Notes: generated by a model not told the origin, from the letters alone. A DNA stretch of 64,000 bases from Sphingobacteriales bacterium (GCA_028288165.1 JAQBOG010000009.1:62001-126000), one strand, 5' to 3'; positions 35,266-44,473 are shown, counted from the stretch's first letter. Program-made: numbers and translations.

Positions 35266-36018
35266 TTAACTGCCTAAAGGTTTAACCTTCCCAACACGAA
35301 GATAAAGAGGAAAACGAATATCTATGGTGTCTTTTCCGCTCCAGGCGTTTTCAAGTTCTTGAACGTATATATCTACCGGATTAGTATCATTTTTTTGAAT
35401 ATAGTACTGTACTGCAGACCAGCTGGACAAATATCCCAACATTTCCGGTAAAGTCCACGAAACAGATATGGAGAATTCGGGTGTTTTAATCTCTTCAAAG
35501 GGGAATGGAACGGTTCTATAATGTTCATCAATATATCGCCTTGCAGGATCCCAATATTGCGCACCCAACGTTTCAGAATATAAGCGATGAATAATGGCGT
35601 CTATCTCTGGGTTAATTTCCATCAAGCTATAACACCAGATGGCAATGATGGCATCATTTGTACTTACTCGCTGTACTTCGCCATAAAATGCTTCAATATC
35701 AAACCAATGTAAAGCTTGGGCAACCGTTATTAAATTGACAAAGTTTGATTCTATAGGGGTATGTTCCGCTGGCGAAATGTGATATTCTATATTGGGTTTA
35801 GTAATGGCGTGATGAATTTGTTTTCGGCTTAAGTCAGTTGCTTCCACATGTTCGAAATGATTAGATAGTACACTTGCTACTTGCCCGTTACCACAGCCAC
35901 AATCCCAGGCAACCTTTTTATCTGATACCAAAGGCATTAAAAAATCATACAAGGCTTGCGGATATACTGGTCTAAATTGAGCGTATGTAGCGGCGTGTGA
36001 AGAAAAATAATCTTTCAT
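35266..36018 (-). CDS. Class I SAM-dependent methyltransferase
   Basis: The 250-residue protein begins MKDYFSSHAATYAQFRPVYP and has SAM motif I VAWDCGCGNGQVASVL, then VEATDLSRKQIHHA and VNLITVAQALHWFDIEAFY. This is the UbiE/Coq5-like or trans-aconitate methyltransferase-like group. An ATG nine codons earlier (36045) is possible, but homologues start near MxxxFSxHA. The acceptor is unknown; members of this group act on small metabolites. Confidence 0.87.
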   Translation of the reverse strand: MKDYFSSHAATYAQFRPVYPQALYDFLMPLVSDKKVAWDCGCGNGQVASVLSNHFEHVEATDLSRKQIHHAITKPNIEYHISPAEHTPIESNFVNLITVAQALHWFDIEAFYGEVQRVSTNDAIIAIWCYSLMEINPEIDAIIHRLYSETLGAQYWDPARRYIDEHYRTVPFPFEEIKTPEFSISVSWTLPEMLGYLSSWSAVQYYIQKNDTNPVDIYVQELENAWSGKDTIDIRFPLYLRVGKVKPLGS

Positions 36019-36170
36019 AGTGATCTGTTCAATTTTTAGCCCCATTTTTTGTAAATGAAGGGTCTTAAAAGCATAAAATACAAAAATATTTTTCTCTAAT
36101 ATTTGTAAATGATAATTAATTCAGTTCAGACTTATTGTATCTAGTTTTATAACTTCAATAAAAAAAGAAT

Positions 36171-36488
36171 ATGATTTTAGAGGTAGCAATGTTACACATA
36201 AAGCCAGGGGAAGAAATCAATTTTGAAACCGATTTTGCCATTGCTGGTCAATACATTAGTGGGATGAAAGGCTATGCTGGTCATAGTTTAAACAAATGTA
36301 TAGAACAAACTAACAAGTACATGCTGTTAGTCAATTGGGAAAACTTAGCAGATCACACCGTAGGCTTTCGTGAATCTGATCACTATAAAGATTGGAAAAG
36401 ACTACTGCATCATTATTACCACCCGTTCCCAACGGTTGAACATTATGAGTGCATCATGGAGAATAAAATCAGCGATTCATCTGACTAA
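36171..36488 (+). CDS. Antibiotic biosynthesis monooxygenase (ABM) domain protein
   Basis: The 105-residue protein reads MILEVAMLHIKPGEEINFET, then GYAGHSLNKCIEQTNKYMLL, VNWENLADHTVGFRESDHYK and DWKRLLHHYYHPFPTVEHYE. This is the dimeric ferredoxin-like ABM fold; members include quinone oxygenases, haem-degrading enzymes and proteins without known reaction. The conserved pattern W-x-N-L-x-D-H-x-x-F-R fits the group. It is a single gene, followed by dispersed repeat copy B. Confidence 0.85.
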   Translation: MILEVAMLHIKPGEEINFETDFAIAGQYISGMKGYAGHSLNKCIEQTNKYMLLVNWENLADHTVGFRESDHYKDWKRLLHHYYHPFPTVEHYECIMENKISDSSD

Positions 36489-36520
36489 CCTAATTTCGAT
36501 TGTAAGATGTATTGAAATAG

Positions 36521-36636
36521 TTTGGGCGTTCGGGCAGGCTTTACGTTACAATCTTTTAGCCCCTATTATCCTGAGCCTGTGGAAGGGGGCAAAAAGGATT
36601 TTCACTCCAATCCTTAACGCAAAACCTAGCAAACTT
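36521..36636 (+). repeat. Dispersed hairpin repeat, copy B (expanded tip)
   Basis: The flanks match copy A (TTTGGGCGTTCGGGCAGGC and AAAACCTAGCAAACTT). The stem is extended: AGCCCCT on one side faces AGGGGGC on the other, with a 20-base loop, instead of the short TTTTTGC/GCAAAAA tip of copies A and C. The remaining gap to 36766 is featureless. Confidence 0.75.
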
Positions 36637-36766
36637 CATAAAAACAATTATAAATGTCTTACGCAGTTTTAATTATGTATTTAAAATCGCAGCTATGTTA
36701 TGGTTGCAACAATCGCAGCTACAGTATTGAATAAAACGGCTAGAGATGAAACGAGTTGGAAGTATC

Positions 36767-37672
36767 CTAATTGGCTCCCAGTATAATCGGGTTATTTTTA
36801 CTGCTTCCCATCATGATAACTTTCGTATTTGGCGATAAAGCAATGGCTTTTTGAGCTTGAATGCTTTCATATTGAAGTTGCTTGTCACTCAATCCGGTAG
36901 ACAAAATTCGCTGATAATCTGCAATACCTTGGGCTTCTACTCTCTTTCTTTCTGCCTCCTGACGTTCTTTTTGGAGCACAAAAGTCATTTTCTGAGCATC
37001 TTGTTCAGCGTTAATTTTAGATTCAATCGTTTTCTTTACAGATTCTGGCAAAGTGATATTCCGTACCAGCAACTGCTCTAATACTAAACCTCTTTTGGCA
37101 AAACTTTCATTAATTGTCTTAAATATTTTATCTTGAAACTCTTGTCGTTTGGTAGAGTATAAGGCCACAGCTTCATAGTAAACTGCATTATCACGAATAG
37201 CAGTTCGTGAAATTGGACGAACGATGTTGTCTAAGTAAGATACCCCGATTTGCTTAAGTATCCGTGGAGCCTCTGTAGGCTTTACTTTAAACAAAACCGA
37301 AAGATCAATAGTAACCTCTAAGCCATCAGCAGATAAAACCCGAATAGCATCATCACCTTCTTTCATTCCCTCATCATGAACTCCCGACATGGTATATGTT
37401 TGTGTCTTTGCATCAAATGTGGTAATATCCACCAAAGGGTTAACGATGTTCATACCGCTGTATAATACATCATTATCCACTTTCCCAAAAAGAGTTTTAA
37501 CGCCAACTTCTCCCGCATTTATCACTTTAAACATCGATGAAAATGCTGCAGCTATGATAATTAACAAACCTGCAATACGAATGATATTACCAAACCTGGC
37601 TCCTGGAGTATTTTGCTTAGAAATCAAAAAGCCAACAACCATTACTACTAAGCCTACTATAATGAAAAACAT
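36767..37672 (-). CDS. Prohibitin-family SPFH/Band 7 membrane protein
   Basis: The 301-residue protein has an N-terminal membrane segment (MFFIIVGLVVMVVGFLISKQ), then an SPFH domain (INAGEVGVKTLFGKVDNDVL, and YSGMNIVNPLVDITTFD). The C-terminal coiled coil (KTIESKINAEQDAQKMTFVL, KERQEAERKRVEAQGIADYQ) ends in ...TKVIMMGSSKNNPIILG. This is the prohibitin layout, a ring-forming scaffold that regulates membrane proteases. A second SPFH protein of another type lies 3 kb away at 40626. Confidence 0.92.
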   Translation of the reverse strand: MFFIIVGLVVMVVGFLISKQNTPGARFGNIIRIAGLLIIIAAAFSSMFKVINAGEVGVKTLFGKVDNDVLYSGMNIVNPLVDITTFDAKTQTYTMSGVHDEGMKEGDDAIRVLSADGLEVTIDLSVLFKVKPTEAPRILKQIGVSYLDNIVRPISRTAIRDNAVYYEAVALYSTKRQEFQDKIFKTINESFAKRGLVLEQLLVRNITLPESVKKTIESKINAEQDAQKMTFVLQKERQEAERKRVEAQGIADYQRILSTGLSDKQLQYESIQAQKAIALSPNTKVIMMGSSKNNPIILGAN

Positions 37673-37739
37673 ATGATTAATTTTTATATAAATATAACCT
37701 ATTGGACGGGTAATTCTAGATCAATTAAGCCAGTAAAAC

Positions 37740-38189
37740 TTAGTTTCTAAGTATTAAAAACACTCCTGAAATCACTAAAATGGCACCTGCAAAACGAGCT
37801 AGGCTAAAGCTATGTTGGGTGAAGCCGAGATAACCAAAATGATCTAGAAATAAAGCAAATAGAACCTGCCCGGCGATGATTAGGCATGCCGTATTTGCAG
37901 CACCAATACGCGGGGCAAAAATTACGACGCCAGTAACGAAGAAAGCACCAATTAAGCCGCCAGTCCACCTGTGCCATTCCATGCCCCGTAAATTGTTTAA
38001 CACGCCTAAATTACTACGTTCGAATACCAGGATGTAAAGGAGTAAAGAAAATGTGCCAACCAAGAATGAAACCATGGCCGCAAGCACCGGATTACCCAGC
38101 GTAGCTCTAAGCTGTGAATTAACTCCGGCTTGTGTTGTTAATCCAAAACCTGCAACAAATGCTAGTATGTAGTAAATAAGGTTGTTCAT
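37740..38189 (-). CDS. DMT half-transporter of the YdcZ/DUF606 type
   Basis: The 149-residue protein has five transmembrane helices: LIYYILAFVAGFGLTTQAGV, LAAMVSFLVGTFSLLLYILV, GGLIGAFFVTGVVIFAPRIG, LIIAGQVLFALFLDHFG and ARFAGAILVISGVFLIL. The motif GxNSQLRATLGNPVLAAMVSF is typical of this single-domain DMT group, which acts as a dimer. Substrate unknown. The 38196-38435 degenerate repeats lie directly before its start. Confidence 0.88.
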   Translation of the reverse strand: MNNLIYYILAFVAGFGLTTQAGVNSQLRATLGNPVLAAMVSFLVGTFSLLLYILVFERSNLGVLNNLRGMEWHRWTGGLIGAFFVTGVVIFAPRIGAANTACLIIAGQVLFALFLDHFGYLGFTQHSFSLARFAGAILVISGVFLILRN

Positions 38190-38195
38190 CTTTTT

Positions 38196-38435
38196 TTAGC
38201 AGTCAGCCGTGAGCTATCAGCAGTCAGCGTCGTTCTGATTAATCTTTTCCCAAAAATTGACGTTCTCCGGCTCATATCCCAAACTTACAACTTACAACCT
38301 ATAACTTACAACTCATATTAGCGGTCAGCTATGAGCTATCAGAAATCAGCCTTCTGACTAAATCTTTAGGGTTAATTGACCTTCCTTAGCTCATATCCCC
38401 AAACTTAAAACTTACAACTTATCACTAAAACTCAG
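38196..38435. repeat. Degenerate tandem word-like repeat (two units of about 120 bp)
   Basis: Unit 1 has CAGTCAGCCGTGAGCTATCAG, then CTCATATCCCAAACTTACAA. Unit 2 has GCGGTCAGCTATGAGCTATC, then CTCATATCCCCAAACTTAAA. Each unit ends in runs built on ACTTACAAC and CTATAACTTACAA. Reverse-complement words (GTTGTAAGTTGTAGG) recur at 41553-41650. Confidence 0.7.
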
Positions 38436-38438
38436 TAT

Positions 38439-40484
38439 TTACCAAATTTTTACTCGATTTTCTTCTTTAACAAATAACTTGTCGCCTTCTTTCACATTAA
38501 ATGCTTTATAAAAAGCTGGCAGATTTACCACAGTACCGTTTACTCGAAAAACTTCCGGTGAGTGTGGATCTGTAGTAACTCTTAAACGCATGTTTTCATC
38601 GCGAGTTTTGATACGCCATACTTGCGCAAAAGATAAGAAGAACCGTTGTTCAGGTGTATAACCATCAATTTTGTCATTACTTTGACCTTGTTTGGTATTT
38701 TTAAATGCTTGATAGGCGATGGCTAGCCCTCCGATATCTGCAATATTTTCCCCTTGTGTCAAACTGCCATTTACTTTCAAACCATTGAGTACTGTATAGT
38801 TATTGTATTGGTTCACCACTTTATTGGCCTTTTCTTTAAACTTGGTAGCGTCTGCTGGTGTCCACCAATCATTTAAATTCCCGTCCTTATCATATTGGCG
38901 ACCTTGATCGTCAAATCCATGTGTCATTTCATGCCCAATTACAGCTCCTATTGCGCCATAATTAACAGCGTCATCGGCATCAAAATCGAAAAATGGAAAT
39001 TGTAAAATCCCGGCAGGAAAAACAATTTCGTTAAAGCTCGGATTGTAATATGCGTTCACTGTGGGTGGAGTCATTTGCCATTCAGTTTTGTCAACTGGCT
39101 TTCCCAGTTTTCCGATCATCTCTTTATAGTCGTGCTTGGCTATTGTTTGCAAATTTTTGTAATAACTGCCACGGTCTATACTCACATCATCGTAGTTCTT
39201 CCACTTATCAGGATATCCTATCTTTTTAATGAAGGTTTCAAGCTTTTCAATAGCCCTTTTCTTGGTTTCGGGGCTCATCCAATCTAGTTTCTCAATTCTG
39301 GATCTGTAAACTAGTTGAAGATTATCCACCAACTTAAGCATTCTTTCTTTTGCTTCCGGCTTAAAGTGTTTTTTCACATAAAGTTGACCTAATAGTTCGC
39401 CTAAGCCGTTATCCAATGTATTTACCATCGATTTCCAACGCTCTCTCGGTTGTTTTTGTCCGTTTAGGGTTTTGCCATAAAAGTTAAAACGTGCATCGCG
39501 GAAGCTTTTGCTCAATGATGCAGACGCATTATCTAAGGCTTTAAATTTCAGCTTGTTTTTCCAAACATCAATAGGTTGAGTCTTTAATAAGGTATTTAAA
39601 GCCTTATAATATTTCGGCTGCCCAACTAAAACAGTGTCTGTTTTAATAAGAAGATTGTTAAACACAGTCTTTAAGTCGATGTCAGGTACCTGTTTTTGAA
39701 AAGCTGCAACGCTAAATTTATTATAGTTTTTAATAGGGTCACGTAATTCGACAGGAGTTGAATGAGATTTCGCAATGTCCGTCTCTAATTTAAGGATCTC
39801 CGCAGCTTGTTTTTCCGCCTCAGCTTGCTTTGTTCCTGTAAGTGTAAATAGTTTGGCAATATATTTTAAGTATTCTTTACGGATGTTTACCGTTGCTGAA
39901 TCACTATTGAAATAATAATCACGATTAGGTAATCCCAAACCAGCTTGACTAAAATTCACTACATTTTTTGTACTTATTCGATCATCAGGCCCCACATAAA
40001 TTCCGAATAGAAAACCGTTACCTTCTTTATATCCCTCACTTATTAAATTGACTAACTCTTTATAATTTTTAACAGCACTAATTTGATCTAAAAGAGGTTT
40101 AACAGGTTGATAATTGAGTTTCTCAATGGCAAGCGTATCCATTCCGCTAGCATATAAATCACCCACTTTTTGTTCTAAACTCCCATTGCTATTATCTGCT
40201 GCGGATATCTCTGTCAAGATAGTTTTTATGTTCTTTTGATTGTCTTCATATAATGTATAAAAAGATCCCCAGCCAGTTTCAGATGCGGGAATAACTGTCT
40301 TTTTCATCCAAGCGCCGTTGGCATATTGAAAAAAATCATCACCTGGTTTTACAGTAGTATCCATCACTGATTTTTCTAAAAAAACGGTTCGTTTAGGAAT
40401 GTCGCTATTTGAACTCGGTTTGTTTTTGCAGGCAGCTGATAATATGATGATGAAGGAAACTCCGACTAAATATTTATATTTCAT
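38439..40484 (-). CDS. M13 family zinc metallopeptidase (neprilysin-like), lipoprotein
   Basis: The 681-residue lipoprotein (Cys19 in ILSAAC) has the M13 architecture: an N-terminal helical domain beginning VKPGDDFFQYANGAWMKKTV and a C-terminal catalytic domain. Key motifs are VNAYYNPSFNEIVFPAGIL, the zinc site VIGHEMTHGFDDQGR, and GENIADIGGLAIAYQAF, which provides the third ligand. The final W of the protein (RVKIW) is the common CxxW-like end without the Cys. It cuts peptides in the periplasm or at the outer surface. Length is normal. Confidence 0.95.
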   Translation of the reverse strand: MKYKYLVGVSFIIILSAACKNKPSSNSDIPKRTVFLEKSVMDTTVKPGDDFFQYANGAWMKKTVIPASETGWGSFYTLYEDNQKNIKTILTEISAADNSNGSLEQKVGDLYASGMDTLAIEKLNYQPVKPLLDQISAVKNYKELVNLISEGYKEGNGFLFGIYVGPDDRISTKNVVNFSQAGLGLPNRDYYFNSDSATVNIRKEYLKYIAKLFTLTGTKQAEAEKQAAEILKLETDIAKSHSTPVELRDPIKNYNKFSVAAFQKQVPDIDLKTVFNNLLIKTDTVLVGQPKYYKALNTLLKTQPIDVWKNKLKFKALDNASASLSKSFRDARFNFYGKTLNGQKQPRERWKSMVNTLDNGLGELLGQLYVKKHFKPEAKERMLKLVDNLQLVYRSRIEKLDWMSPETKKRAIEKLETFIKKIGYPDKWKNYDDVSIDRGSYYKNLQTIAKHDYKEMIGKLGKPVDKTEWQMTPPTVNAYYNPSFNEIVFPAGILQFPFFDFDADDAVNYGAIGAVIGHEMTHGFDDQGRQYDKDGNLNDWWTPADATKFKEKANKVVNQYNNYTVLNGLKVNGSLTQGENIADIGGLAIAYQAFKNTKQGQSNDKIDGYTPEQRFFLSFAQVWRIKTRDENMRLRVTTDPHSPEVFRVNGTVVNLPAFYKAFNVKEGDKLFVKEENRVKIW

Positions 40485-40625
40485 ATTGTGTGGGGAAAGG
40501 ATGGTTCTTAAAATTAATAATTTTTTAGAATAGAAATATGTTTATCAGCAAAATGCTAGCACATAGTCTAAATAATACTTCTATCTTCATAAATTAAATT
40601 AATACTAACGCTTAATCTTTTCATT

Positions 40626-41552
40626 ATGTATGCATTTTACATTATTGCTTTTTTAGCAGTTGTTATTTTATTAAGCTCATTCGTAACTGTAAGACAAGGA
40701 ACCATTGCAGTTGTAACCATCTTCGGGAAATATCGCAGAATTTTGCAACCAGGTTTAAATTTTAAAATTCCTCTCATAGAAGTAATTCATTCAAGAGTTT
40801 CCATTCAAAATCGTTCTGTTGAGTTAGAGTTTCAGGCGGTAACACAAGATCAGGCTAATGTATATTTCAAAGCCATGCTTTTATATTCTGTTGCTAATCA
40901 TGACGAGGAAACGATAAAGAATGTTGCATTTAAATTCATAAATGATCAAAATTTAATGCAGGCTTTGATTAGAACCATCGAAGGTACTATCCGTTCTTTT
41001 GTTGCCACCAAAAAACAATCAGAGGTGCTTGGATTGCGGAAAGACATTGTAGAACACGTAAAAGATCAAATTGATGCTGTTTTGGATAGTTGGGGTTATC
41101 ATTTACAAGACTTGCAATTAAACGATATTACTTTTGATGAGGTAATTTTAACTTCCATGAGTCGGGTAGTAGCTTCAAATAATTTAAAAGCAGCAGCAGA
41201 AAATGAAGGCCAGGCTCTATTAATCACTAAAACAAAAGCTGCCGAAGCGGATGGAAATGCCATCAAAATATCTGCAAATGCCGAGCGGGAAGCTGCTCAA
41301 CTGCGTGGCCAAGGAATTGCATTATTCAGGGAAGAAGTGGCCAAGGGTATGACACAAGCTGCTTTAGAAATGAAAGTAGCTGATTTGGACACCTCTGTAA
41401 TTCTATTCACCATGTGGACAGAAGCCATTAAACATTTTGCAGAAAACGGAAACGGCAACGTCATCTTCCTTGATGGATCTTCCGACGGCATGAAACGCAC
41501 CATGGAACAAATGATGAGCATCAATATGTTCGAAGGCAGAGAGAAGAAGTAA
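40626..41552 (+). CDS. SPFH/Band 7 (stomatin/slipin-like) membrane protein
   Basis: The 308-residue protein has an N-terminal helix (YAFYIIAFLAVVILLSSFVT), SPFH domain (VRQGTIAVVTIFGKYRRILQ, FKIPLIEVIHSRVSIQNRSV) and a coiled coil rich in Ala and Glu (AAAENEGQALLITKTKAAEA). It resembles stomatin or HflC more than prohibitin and should form a membrane scaffold. It is divergent from the M13 gene; a half-site GTCTAAATAA, like half of the TonB operators, lies in the gap at 40565-40574. Degenerate repeats follow the stop. Confidence 0.9.
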   Translation: MYAFYIIAFLAVVILLSSFVTVRQGTIAVVTIFGKYRRILQPGLNFKIPLIEVIHSRVSIQNRSVELEFQAVTQDQANVYFKAMLLYSVANHDEETIKNVAFKFINDQNLMQALIRTIEGTIRSFVATKKQSEVLGLRKDIVEHVKDQIDAVLDSWGYHLQDLQLNDITFDEVILTSMSRVVASNNLKAAAENEGQALLITKTKAAEADGNAIKISANAEREAAQLRGQGIALFREEVAKGMTQAALEMKVADLDTSVILFTMWTEAIKHFAENGNGNVIFLDGSSDGMKRTMEQMMSINMFEGREKK

Positions 41553-41757
41553 GTTTGTAGGTTATAAGTTGTAAGTTGTAGGTTGTAAGTTTTGGGTTGT
41601 AGGTTGTAGTTGTAGGTTATAAGTTGTAGGTTATAAGTTGTAGGTTATGAGTTTGGCATCCTTGCTAATCGCTGATACCTGATACCTGAAACCTGATAAC
41701 TCACTCAAAAATACCTGACTCAAAAGCTGATGACTGACTGCTCAAAGCTCACAGCTA
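41553..41757. repeat. Degenerate word-like repeat array
   Basis: The first 100 bases are near-tandem copies of GTTGTAGGTTATAA, with TTGTAAGTTGTAGG and similar. Then come GATACCTGATACCTGAAACC and GACTGACTGCTCAAAGCTCA. The words are the complements of those at 38.2-38.4 kb. The array ends at the last codon of the helicase gene. Confidence 0.7.
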
Positions 41758-44292
41758 GGAATACCTCAACGTCATTTTTGCAACTCTTTCTTCCAATGTT
41801 TCTGTTGTGAGTTTCTCTCTTAAGCTATCAACAAGGATGGGGAAAGCGAACGGTGACGGTTTTTCACAAGTTTTAATCACCACTTTCAAGTTTTGTATCC
41901 GTTGTAAAGCTGCACGCAAACGAAATTCTTCTAGTTGAAATTGCAATGCTTCTTGGTAAGCTTGCCTTACTAATACATTGTCACTTTCATACTCGCTAAA
42001 AACATCAAATAACAGAGAAGTAGATGCCTGAAGGTGTTTACTTTTCATTGCTTTTCCAGGAAAACCGGTGAAAACTAATCCAGCAATATGAGCAATATCC
42101 CGAAACCTTCTCCTAGCCATTTCTGTAGCGTTCAAGCTTTGTTGAATGTCATCTAGTAAATTGTCGATACTAAATAAATTATTTTTAAGCGCTTGTTCTA
42201 GTTCGATGGGTTCGTCTGTTAACAACTCGAAACCGTAATCATTCATGGCGATTGAGAATGAAGCACTTTTTATTTTTGAGATCCGGAAAGCAAATAGCGA
42301 AGCCATGCCTTCATGCACCAACCTGCCTTCAAAGGGGTAAAAAAATAAGTGTGAGCCATCCCGGGAGGTAAACTTTTCGATTAAAAACTCACCTTTGTTG
42401 GGGATGTGGGAGATCTGTGATTGTACATCAAACAAGGGTTTTAATACTTTAATCTCGATATCCTTTTCTTCTTTTTTGGTAACCTCATCTAATTTTTGAC
42501 GCAACATCGCGGACAGCTGTGAGGATAAAGGCATTCTCCCGCCTAACCAACTTGGAATAACACCTTTTGGTTTGCCTGATTTTTTAACAAAAGCAGTCAT
42601 GTCCTTTATTTTAACCAGCTCTAAGCTTCGCCCGGCAAACCAAAAATTATCTCCTATTTTTAAACGAGAGATGAAGTTTTCTTCAATAGATCCAAGATAA
42701 CCACCTGTTAAGAATTTGATTCGCATACTCACATCCCCAACAATAGTTCCCATGCTTAAGCGATGGCGCATCGCTACCCGTCGGTTATTTACTTTATATA
42801 AACCGTTCTCAATTTCCACTTTCAAAAACTCATCATATTGAGAAAGCGTTTTTCCGCCTTTGGTTATGAATTCCAATATTTGTTCAAAGTCCTTGGCCTC
42901 CAAATCGGCATAAGCAAAAGTTGATTTGAGCTCTTTAAACACCTGTTGTGGATAAAAACCATCTGATAAAGCAAGGGTGACTAAATACTGCATCAGCACA
43001 TCCATAGCCAGTAAAATAGGATCCCGGCTTTCAAAAACTTCGTCTTTAATGGCTTGTTTTAATGCCGCACCTTCAAGTAGCTCGAGTGAATGTGTAGGCA
43101 CAAAATATGCCTTGGAGGTAGCGCCCGGATGGTGCCCGCTTCTGCCAGCCCGCTGCATAAAACGTGCTACTCCTTTCGGACTTCCAATTTGAATGACTGT
43201 ATCTACCGGACGAAAATCTACGCCTAAATCCAAACTGGATGTACAAACCACTAAACGCAATAGTTCATTATGTAATGCTTCCTCTACCCAATTTCGTAGC
43301 GTATTATCTAACGAACCATGATGCATTGCCATTGCGCCGGCGTATTCCGGGTAACGATCTAAAATAGTTTGGTACCAAATTTCAGATTGTGAACGGGTAT
43401 TGGTGAAAATTAAAACGGTTCTACTCCGGGCAACTATTTCCATTACCTGTGGCAAAAGCTTGATACCTAGGTGCCCAGCCCATGAAAAGTTCTCAATATT
43501 CTCTGGAATAATACTTTCGATAATGATCTTCTTATCCAATTTAGCCCTGACAATTTTTATTCGATCTGCTGGAATGTTGTTTCCCAGCAAAACTTCTGCA
43601 GCTTCTTCGAGGTTGCCAATGGTTGCGGAGATGCCCCAGATTTTGAGTTGAGAGTTTAAAGTTGAGAGTTTAAAGTTATCCACCTTGTTGACAGATATGC
43701 CACTTTCAACTTTTAACTCTAAACTTTTAACTCTAGAAAGTCCTAATTCCAGCTGTACGCCACGTTTACTGCCTAGCAATTCATGCCATTCATCAACTAC
43801 TACGGCTTGCAGGTTTTCAAAAAGTTTGGGATAATCTTTTAAAGCCAACATTAGGTGTAAACTTTCAGGTGTTGTTAGTAGAACCTCCGGTTGTCTTTTT
43901 TTGAGTTCTTGTTTTTCCTTTGCGGATGTATCGCCGGTTCGGGTAGCCACTTTCCATGGTAATTCTAAATCATCAACCACGGTTTGCATGGCTTTACGGA
44001 TGTCATTTGTTAATGCTCTTAGTGGAGTAATCCATAACAGCAGCAAACCATTATTTTTTCGGGTTTTGTAATCGTGAGGATGCAGGTTGATGTAATCGGC
44101 GACAAAAGGAAGGAACATGGCGAAGGTTTTTCCGCTGCCTGTAGGTGCATTTAACAATCCGGAATAACCGTTTTGATATGCTTCCTGCATTTCTTTCTGA
44201 AACGGAAATTGCTCCCACTTTTTCGCTAAAAACCACGATGATATGAGCTGATTTCCCGGTTTATTATTTTCTGGATCTTTTTTTTGCGGCAT
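41755..44292 (-). CDS. Ligase-associated DNA-damage-response DEXH helicase (Lhr-like)
   Basis: From the ATG at 44292 the protein has 845 residues; a longer ORF reaches 44385 but that part is copy E of the intergenic repeat. Motifs: Walker A NAPTGSGKTFAM, DEWH box VVVDEWHELLG, WGISATIGNLEEA (motif III region), FTNTRSQSE, and motif VI MQRAGRSGHHPGA. The C-terminal half is the Lhr winged-helix core with DSLREKLTTETLEERVAK near the end. It unwinds DNA or RNA-DNA duplexes and forms a repair module with the next two genes. About 30 residues near 185-217 come from a repeat inserted in frame. Confidence 0.92.
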   Translation of the reverse strand: MPQKKDPENNKPGNQLISSWFLAKKWEQFPFQKEMQEAYQNGYSGLLNAPTGSGKTFAMFLPFVADYINLHPHDYKTRKNNGLLLLWITPLRALTNDIRKAMQTVVDDLELPWKVATRTGDTSAKEKQELKKRQPEVLLTTPESLHLMLALKDYPKLFENLQAVVVDEWHELLGSKRGVQLELGLSRVKSLELKVESGISVNKVDNFKLSTLNSQLKIWGISATIGNLEEAAEVLLGNNIPADRIKIVRAKLDKKIIIESIIPENIENFSWAGHLGIKLLPQVMEIVARSRTVLIFTNTRSQSEIWYQTILDRYPEYAGAMAMHHGSLDNTLRNWVEEALHNELLRLVVCTSSLDLGVDFRPVDTVIQIGSPKGVARFMQRAGRSGHHPGATSKAYFVPTHSLELLEGAALKQAIKDEVFESRDPILLAMDVLMQYLVTLALSDGFYPQQVFKELKSTFAYADLEAKDFEQILEFITKGGKTLSQYDEFLKVEIENGLYKVNNRRVAMRHRLSMGTIVGDVSMRIKFLTGGYLGSIEENFISRLKIGDNFWFAGRSLELVKIKDMTAFVKKSGKPKGVIPSWLGGRMPLSSQLSAMLRQKLDEVTKKEEKDIEIKVLKPLFDVQSQISHIPNKGEFLIEKFTSRDGSHLFFYPFEGRLVHEGMASLFAFRISKIKSASFSIAMNDYGFELLTDEPIELEQALKNNLFSIDNLLDDIQQSLNATEMARRRFRDIAHIAGLVFTGFPGKAMKSKHLQASTSLLFDVFSEYESDNVLVRQAYQEALQFQLEEFRLRAALQRIQNLKVVIKTCEKPSPFAFPILVDSLREKLTTETLEERVAKMTLRYS
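43638..43740 (-). repeat. Word-like repeat inserted in frame in the helicase gene
   Basis: On the coding strand it reads AGAGTTAAAAGTTTAGAG, then AGTTGAAAGTGG and, later, AACTTTAAACTCTC twice in tandem. Translated it gives SLELKVESGISVNKVDNFKL, then STLNSQL, between the conserved LSRV and KIWGISATIG blocks where homologues have a short loop. The frame is kept. Confidence 0.65.
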
Positions 44293-44344
44293 ACGGTTGA
44301 AACAGCTGTGACTTTCTACAGGGAATTCAGGTATTAGCACTGAT

Positions 44345-44456
44345 TTTTGCGTGAGGGATTGAAGTGGAAATCCTTTTTTTGTCACCCTGAGCGGAGTCGA
44401 AGGGCGACAAAAAAAGATTGCAACAAAAAGCCCGACCTGTTTAGGGCACGCCCAAA
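44345..44456 (-). repeat. Dispersed hairpin repeat, copy E (tip is the TCGAAGGG palindrome)
   Basis: Read on the minus strand it opens TTTGGGCG, has GTCGGGCTTTTTGTTGCAAT, then AATCTTTTTTTGTC, and closes GACAAAAAAAGGATTTCCAC, then TTCAATCCCTCACGCAAAA. The stem tip is CGCCCTTCGACTCCGCTCAG, GGTG, which is the palindrome known from many genomes as CCCTGAGCGGAGTCGAAGGG. It lies between the ligase and helicase genes. Confidence 0.75.
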
Positions 44457-44473
44457 TGCATCTTAAATTTACA

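Noticed and set aside
44293-44385. 31-codon N-terminal extension of the Lhr-like helicase
   Set aside because: It is made of repeat copy E and the palindrome; homologous sequence begins after the ATG at 44292.
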